The notes beneath the pieces were generated by a model. That model had not been told where the DNA came from and did not search any database. It saw nothing but the letters and a program-made list of their open reading frames with translations. Made by a program: the position numbers and the translations under genes. 64,000 bases of DNA from Zygaena filipendulae (taxonomy: Eukaryota; Arthropoda; Insecta; Lepidoptera; Zygaenidae), in assembly GCA_907165275.2 (NCBI GenBank), contig OU015663.1, forward strand, positions 5,406,501 through 5,470,500, in the 5' to 3' direction. Of the stretch, positions 60,801 to 64,000 are shown in pieces; positions within the stretch are counted from its first letter, which is position 1, and the number at the start of each line of letters is the position of its first letter.

Positions 60801-61076
60801 GTTAAAATTTTTACCATTATTCGATTATTGGGTACAATTATCGTACAGCATAATATTCATACTGAGCGTCGGTAGGTACTACTGTAATAATTCTTGAACT
60901 AGAAACAACAACTATAAGCACGCCTCAAGTGGCGCATTAACTTACATTATGATACCAAGATATGCGATGTTCCCTCGGGTTGGCTCGAACGGAACACTCG
61001 AAGTAGACGTCATCGCCCTCCTTAATATCGTTCGGATTGAGGGTGCTGCCAAGTGACAGCGATACTACGGGCGGAT
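48520..61076 (-). CDS. sidestep-family Ig/FN3 transmembrane receptor, 3' ten exons (5' end outside window)
   Basis: Ten exons read on the minus strand: 61076-60946, 59655-59496, 56133-55972, 55610-55476, 52389-52204, 52021-51860, 50381-50124, 49655-49581, 49246-49170, 48843-48520. All have AG acceptors and GT donors, and phases join without a stop to give 555 residues plus a split first codon. Domains in this partial product: Ig (about 1-96, C27/W40/C77), Ig (97-195, C121/C175 plus extra C101/C188), FN3-like (196-310), transmembrane helix (319-344), cytoplasmic tail to 555 ending in IPGPESCV. Phrases such as EGDDVYFEC, APVC, ANPPDVTFFWQFNN, DYGTLSC and GYDGGLPQ are hallmarks of insect Sidestep proteins, which bind Beaten-path proteins at the cell surface during axon guidance and synapse partner choice. 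Fly family members are much longer; the missing part is the signal peptide and N-terminal Ig domains. Which Side paralogue this is cannot be settled here. Confidence 0.93.
49170..49246 (-). CDS. Side-family exon: cytoplasmic
   Basis: Acceptor TTCGTAG, donor GTACAT, 77 bp, phase 1 to phase 0. Encodes GDWSNAGAVFSAEDLALLDS then AGRPHQ. The phase fits both neighbours. The intron just upstream in the gene is 334 bp and is largely taken up by a LINE 3' fragment. Confidence 0.82.
49309..49510 (-). mobile_element. LINE 3'-end fragment inside the Side-family gene
   Basis: Plus strand starts with AAATC repeats, then ATACTTTATTGCACGCACAC and a TGCTAAGAGCAATCTTTTC block similar in layout to the LINE 3' UTR at 12.2 kb. 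It lies in the 334-bp intron between the 75-bp and 77-bp coding exons, in the same orientation as the gene, so its AATAAAG signal reads in sense. Confidence 0.6.
49581..49655 (-). CDS. Side-family exon: small cytoplasmic exon
   Basis: Acceptor ATGTTTACAG; 75 bp, phase 1 to phase 1. Encodes the acidic, His/Gln-rich DAENSNQHHQNMEEAEEWPS followed by IKDVR. Two nested donors exist: GTAAGA seven bases earlier and GTAGGC at the chosen end. Only GTAGGC keeps the frame into the next exon (DVR-GDWSN), so I chose it. Confidence 0.8.
49911..50104 (+). repeat. CCGCGG-head repeat next to the transmembrane exon
   Basis: CTAGCTGTTCCCCGCAGTTT head to AACTCACTTTCGCATTTATA tail. It is antisense to the Side-family gene and ends about 20 bp from the splice donor of the transmembrane exon (exon edge 50124). 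Confidence 0.75.
50124..50381 (-). CDS. Side-family exon: transmembrane helix and juxtamembrane cytoplasmic part
   Basis: Acceptor TGTATACAG, donor GTAAGC, 258 bp, phase 1 to phase 1. About 25 hydrophobic residues (GVTLGVVVAAALGATLAIGS and on) are followed by the basic stop-transfer HRKRSR, giving a type I topology. The cytoplasmic part then reads MLELSDDGKRYVVAYTIKPS and a proline-rich stretch. No kinase or phosphatase domain is encoded. Confidence 0.92.
51548..51680 (+). repeat. tRNA-derived SINE remnant in a Side-gene flank/intron
   Basis: GGTTTGATCCCC (degenerate B box), then ATGTGATGGATATTTTTGTG and TCCTGAGTCTGGTTATATA, a layout shared with lepidopteran tRNA-derived SINEs. It lies in the intron between the FN3 and transmembrane exons, antisense to the gene. 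Confidence 0.45.
51860..52021 (-). CDS. Side-family exon: second half of FN3-like domain
   Basis: Acceptor CCTTTAG, donor GTAATA, 162 bp, phase 1 to phase 1. Encodes FQLDLSQLSPAGDAEGATF then NLLIYARNLKGES, the Y-x-A-x-N-x-x-G-x-S signature of an FN3 F/G region, and ENIAFNDAARRTG leading to the membrane. Only 182 bp of intron separate it from the preceding exon. Confidence 0.91.
52204..52389 (-). CDS. Side-family exon: first half of FN3-like domain
   Basis: Acceptor CTATACAG, donor GTTAGC (a weak donor), 186 bp, phase 1 to phase 1. Encodes ARPTAPRNCSLQTSNSSAEV then RCVSGYDGGLPQTFVLQALD. The RNC...C-V-x-GYDGGLPQ-x-F pattern marks the membrane-proximal FN3-like module of the family. Two or three NxS/T sequons are present. 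Confidence 0.92.
52944..53040 (+). repeat. CCGCGG-head repeat, truncated, in a Side-gene intron
   Basis: CTAGTTGTTCCGCGCGGTTT and TTCGTGTGAATTTCGGGAAC only. Confidence 0.5.
54744..54794. repeat. perfect 23-bp hairpin in a Side-gene intron
   Basis: Arms 54744-54766 and 54772-54794 are exact inverted copies (AAAAATATTACTAATTGCAA and so on) around a five-base AAAAA loop. AT-rich; a collapsed MITE or a small-RNA hairpin are both possible. Confidence 0.85.
55476..55610 (-). CDS. Side-family exon: second half of that Ig domain
   Basis: Acceptor CTTTAG, donor GTGAGT, 135 bp, phase 1 to phase 1. Encodes TSELNYKTQSERDYGTLSC and then GSNSVGKQLEPCVFQIVPA. DYGTLSC and PC-x-QIV are strongly reminiscent of Side proteins just before the FN3-like region. 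Contains the NGS sequon. Confidence 0.93.
55972..56133 (-). CDS. Side-family exon: first half of the next Ig domain
   Basis: Acceptor TTTGTCCAG, donor GTAAGC, phase 1 to phase 1, 162 bp. The split codon makes F, then APVCAHPSPQVVG, the B-strand cysteine in LRVRCSVTANPP, and TFFWQFNNSGESLDV. The APVC cysteine is an additional one that likely pairs with EPC in the following exon, a Side-family trait. NNS is a possible N-glycosylation site. Confidence 0.93.
56458..56681 (-). repeat. CCGCGG-head repeat, subfamily D, inside the Side gene
   Basis: Complement of the tail (AAATCACGTGTCACGTTGTT, GTCCGCGATGGACTCC) through to the head (GATGAAATCGCGGGGGACAG). It lies in the intron between the second and third exons shown, in gene orientation. 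Confidence 0.75.
57335..57553. mobile_element. MITE with about 75-bp terminal inverted repeats, in a Side-gene intron
   Basis: The left end GGCGAAAACATACTTAAGTG and the inverted right end GGTGAAAACATACTTAATGT match, as do inner GTGTCGTGTCG, GCGACAGAA and GTTTTATACATTTAGTAT. A related piece (TGTCACGAGACAACACGACA) is at about 52600. The target duplication is unclear (TTAA on the left, TTTAA on the right). Confidence 0.75.
58789..59019. mobile_element. MITE family X, copy 2, in a Side-gene intron
   Basis: 231 bp; termini GGACGCAGATAAGCAATA and, inverted, GGACACAGATAAGCAATA (17 of 18 match). ATGT flanks both ends (58785-58788, 59020-59023). Lies in the intron between 56133 and 59496. No coding capacity. 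Confidence 0.87.
59496..59655 (-). CDS. Side-family exon: second half of the same Ig domain
   Basis: Acceptor TTTTTGTCCAG, donor GTGAGT, phase 0 to phase 1, 160 bp. Encodes VSGVIVSTKSLVLQKVTRDH and then GGDYSC, the F/G-strand cysteine of the Ig fold, followed by the G-strand. Joined to the previous exon it completes C27-C77. The intron between them is about 1.3 kb. Confidence 0.92.
60946..61076 (-). CDS. Side-family exon: first half of an Ig domain
   Basis: Acceptor TTTTCAG and donor GTAAGT; begins with two bases completing a split codon (phase 1) and ends in phase 0. It encodes 43 residues starting PPVVSLSLGSTLNPNDIKEG, then the YFEC cysteine and the ISWYHN tryptophan of an Ig fold. The L-G-S-T-L-N-P...EGDDVYFEC string is characteristic of the third Ig domain of Side proteins, so two Ig domains are expected upstream, beyond the window. 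Confidence 0.92.
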
Positions 61077-62127
61077 CTGAAAATAAAGGAATTCTTTAGT
61101 CTAAAATAAACATTAGCATTTGAGTAGGTATAGATGCGTTTAACAAAAGAGTTTCATAGATAACGTTGTCGCAACGGATATTTATATCGCAAGACTCAAA
61201 CTAGGATCGTATATATGTATTTTACGCTGGACGAGGACAGCAAAATACCCAGGAGAGGGATCGCGTCAATTATACGGATAATTTTATCATTCAAAACTCG
61301 TTTGGTCAACCGCAGACATCAGATAACGAATGCCAGCTGTTATAAATATGAATAATAATAAAACCTAGTGTGTAGGTAAGTACAAAACTCAAATCATTAA
61401 TTACATACCATAGGTAGGTAAAATACTCAAGAAAAATTAGTGATTGTACTGATCATTGAAACGCTGGTCATTTATCACGCTACTTTTGCCTCGTCGGTAT
61501 CACCGTATAAATCTTATATGTATTATCTTTATGGACCTCCATGGACTAAATAGTATATCACATTTGATACCAGTCAATGAGAAATCAAGTTGAGACATGT
61601 GATAATGAATTCCTATTCCATGATTAGATGACCACACCGCAGGAAATTCAAATTAACTTTTTTGCACCAAAAGAATCACCCTAAACATTAGACAAATAAA
61701 AAGAAAGGGCAGACCAAAGGCAGCCTTATCCGAACCACGAATCCTTTTACCCTTAGATATCAGAACAGTACTCATGCTTCTTCATATTAAGCGTCTAAAT
61801 AGTAACAGAAGGAATCAATTAGTTTTCGAAACACAGCGGTAGGCTGATAATACCCTTGTCAAGTTGAATTTCAAACAAACGTTTCATGTGTGCTGTGAAT
61901 GGTTGGTGAGCGAAGGCAAGGCAATCTAATTAGACACACACACAAACACAAAGACACACGCACAATACTCAAACAATTTAATTTTCACAAGAGTGTAAGC
62001 AGAAACATCTGTTGAAAGAATATAATAATTTAAGAATATGTAAGCAAAAACGTTTGAATGTTCAATGACATTGTTGTGAATGTGTTTGGTTTAATCCTAC
62101 TACCTAATATTATGAATTCATGTGAAA

Positions 62128-62223
62128 GTGTGGATGTGTGGATGTGTGGATGTGTGGATGTGTGGATGTGTGGATGTGTGGATGTTTGGATGTTTGGATG
62201 TTTGGATGTTTAGATGTTTGGAT
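62128..62223. repeat. 12-unit octamer microsatellite
   Basis: Seven GTGTGGAT units, then three GTTTGGAT, one GTTTAGAT and one GTTTGGAT, with no indels. The variant units sit next to the repeat tail and the uniform units lie farther away, as expected if the array grew from the tail. Confidence 0.9.
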
Positions 62224-62386
62224 GTTTGTTACTCAATCACGCAAAAACGGCTGAATGGATTTGGATGAAATTTGGCATGCACGTTGTCACGAGTACAGAG
62301 AAGGACATAGGACATAGGACTTTTTATCCCGGGATTCCCGCGGGAACTTCAAAATTACCGCGGGTGAAACCGCGGAGCGCAGCTAG
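62222..62386 (-). repeat. CCGCGG-head repeat with octamer tail
   Basis: Complement of CATTCAGCCGTTTTTGCGTG through to the palindromic head (CCGCGGGTGAAACCGCGG). Its 3' end (low coordinate) runs straight into the GGATGTNT array at 62128. Confidence 0.75.
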
Positions 62387-63295
62387 GAAACTATAGTTAC
62401 AAAGCGTTATGACTTGGTAAAAGTTCGAGAGGAAGTAGCACAAGATAATATGGGTTGTTTTTTATTGTAGAAATGTATCGGGCACAGGAAATAATCGAAC
62501 AAATTGTAGATTTTTAAAACCCGTGGATGCATTTCGAAAACACACTTCTGCATATGGTATGAATGGATAAATAGAAGGAAATTGCTTAATATTGCACAAC
62601 AGAAGTAGTGTGCGTAATCTTTGAATTTCAAAATTATTTATGAATCTCTTGATCGAATTCCACTCTCCATTATTTTCTCAGCTTACTTCGAGAATCGTTA
62701 AAGTTTTTTTTAACGTAAGTTCTTCAGCATTGGGTGTAACAGTAAGTGGTTGTTAGTAGTGACTGGTTGTTACTCAGGTGAACGGCTTATCTGCGGCAAG
62801 GAGCGGGCGGTGACACTTTATTGGCCATTAAAGACCTATAACGACGTCGCCCCGCGGCTGGAGGAAACGCTCGTCCTCCAAATAAACATTTACGATTCCT
62901 CCGTTTAAATTGTTGCCAAAACGATTCGCGCCGGGAGCGGCGAAATTCTCCCCGTCCCCTAATGCGTTACGGTTCGCCGAGCAGAAGTAAATGGAATTTA
63001 TTTATATTTGGAAATTAATTTCCTCTGTCGTAATAGAGTCAACGTGTTTCCTTGATTTGCAATAAATGATCGTTCCGTCCACCCAGCCTTGTAATGCTTA
63101 CCAGATGTTATGCCGTTTCTAGAATTTATTTCGCACAAACAACGTTAATAGGCTTGTGTTTTATGCACAAAGAGGAATACTGACAGATTTGGCTATTTCG
63201 GCTCTCCATAATATCATTAAATATGAGCACAATAATGTACTTAGAAGCTTATATATGAAATTAAGTATACATACTCATTACCTATATCTTCATAC

Positions 63296-63388
63296 GTTGT
63301 CAGCGATACAGAAAAGGACACAGGTTACTTACATCCAGAAATTCTCGTGGAAACTATATAAATAATTAACGCGGCTGAAAACGAAGGG
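63296..63388 (-). repeat. CCGCGG-head repeat, diverged fragment
   Basis: GATACAGAAAAGGACACAGG, CCAGAAATTCTCGTGG and TTAACGCGGCTGAAAACG are the complement of the family body and head. Confidence 0.45.
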
Positions 63389-64000
63389 AAAAGTCTTAAG
63401 TCTTAAATATCTTAAGCCCACTCCTAATAAGTGCTATTATAAACACACAGTCGTGCAAAAATATGTAGCAAAACCCACAATTACCTACTCGTATCATAAG
63501 AGTTATGAGATACAAGGTTAAACGGCGTTAAAACCCGTCTAATCCTCGAATTAGAATGTTGTCGTGTTGGACGCAGCGACATGGGCGGGCCAAGCGCGGG
63601 CACGGGTAACTGAGAGGATGAGTCCGCACTATAGCCGGAATTAGTTTTCGGCCTGTAGTCGTGGACGTTAACAGTGGCCGCTGTGTACAATTCTACATCC
63701 ACCAACACTAACAAGGTTTTAATTACGTACCACCGAGTTTCCCTCGCGCGTCCATACAATCTTCTAAATAAATATTGTGTGGATTTCAGTTGGCTAAATG
63801 TTGAAAACGTCCGCTGTTTTCGGCTACCTATTATTTTAGGACGCATATCTGCTTTCACATACGGCCATTGTTAATTGGCAGACCTTTTGTTGGACTTTTT
63901 TGGGATGAATTTTTAAATTGCACATTCGGTTTTAATTTTATTAACAGTCTTTTTTGATTGAGCCCGGAAGCTTATATGCGTAATAAATGAACTTGCAGTA

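Larger units (their letters stand above)
61077..64000. other. upstream intron of the Side-family gene (part)
   Basis: No further Ig exon could be fitted, although the first exon shown begins in phase 1 and needs a donor upstream. 62780-63065 is a GC-richer block with the palindrome GGAAATTAATTTCC at 63009. The minus frame 63481-63858 (125 codons) has no signal peptide or Ig signature. Confidence 0.5.

Noticed and set aside
63481..63858. 125-codon minus frame as a 5' exon of the Side-family gene
   Set aside because: No signal peptide, no Ig cysteine/tryptophan pattern, and no donor in the right phase to join 61076.

Overview
The window is nuclear DNA of a moth or butterfly (Lepidoptera). It is AT-rich and gene-poor, and full of the short interspersed repeats typical of that order. 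The commonest is a family whose head reads CTAGCTGTTCCCCGCGGTTT and whose tail carries CAAA- or CAGA-type runs. tRNA-derived SINE remnants, 3' ends of non-LTR retrotransposons and several MITE families (short terminal-inverted-repeat elements) are also present. No bacterial-type operons, rRNA genes, intact tRNA genes or CRISPR arrays were seen.

One host gene can be assigned with confidence. The 3' part of a sidestep-family (Side/Side-like) cell-adhesion receptor lies on the minus strand in ten exons between 61076 and 48520. Together they encode the last 555 residues: one complete Ig domain, a second Ig domain with an extra cysteine pair, a fibronectin-III-like domain, one transmembrane helix and a cytoplasmic tail of about 210 residues ending in GPESCV. 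Reading phases agree across all nine splice junctions. The signal peptide and first Ig domains must lie beyond base 64000. In flies, Side proteins are receptors for Beaten-path (Beat) proteins and guide axons and synaptic matching; this copy is inferred to act similarly.

Layout. 1-12 kb: non-coding, with repeats and TIR elements. 12.19-14.11 kb: a 5'-truncated LINE with a long open reverse-transcriptase frame on the minus strand. 14.2-46.9 kb: a long non-coding stretch with dispersed repeats, several GC-rich islands that may be regulatory, a 65-bp-arm hairpin element at 36.8 kb, one unassigned candidate exon at 41.3 kb, an element with an 8-bp target duplication at 42.9 kb and one with a 4-bp duplication at 45.3 kb. 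46.9-48.1 kb: a tandem-plus-palindromic repeat just downstream of the receptor gene. 48.5-61.1 kb: the receptor gene, with repeats and hairpins in its introns. 61.1-64 kb: more upstream intron, containing an octamer microsatellite fused to a repeat tail and a GC-rich island.

The strongest results beyond the gene itself are the TIR elements with matching target-site duplications, the long hairpins, and the possible orphan exon at 41.3 kb. I did not find a convincing new multi-gene system here.
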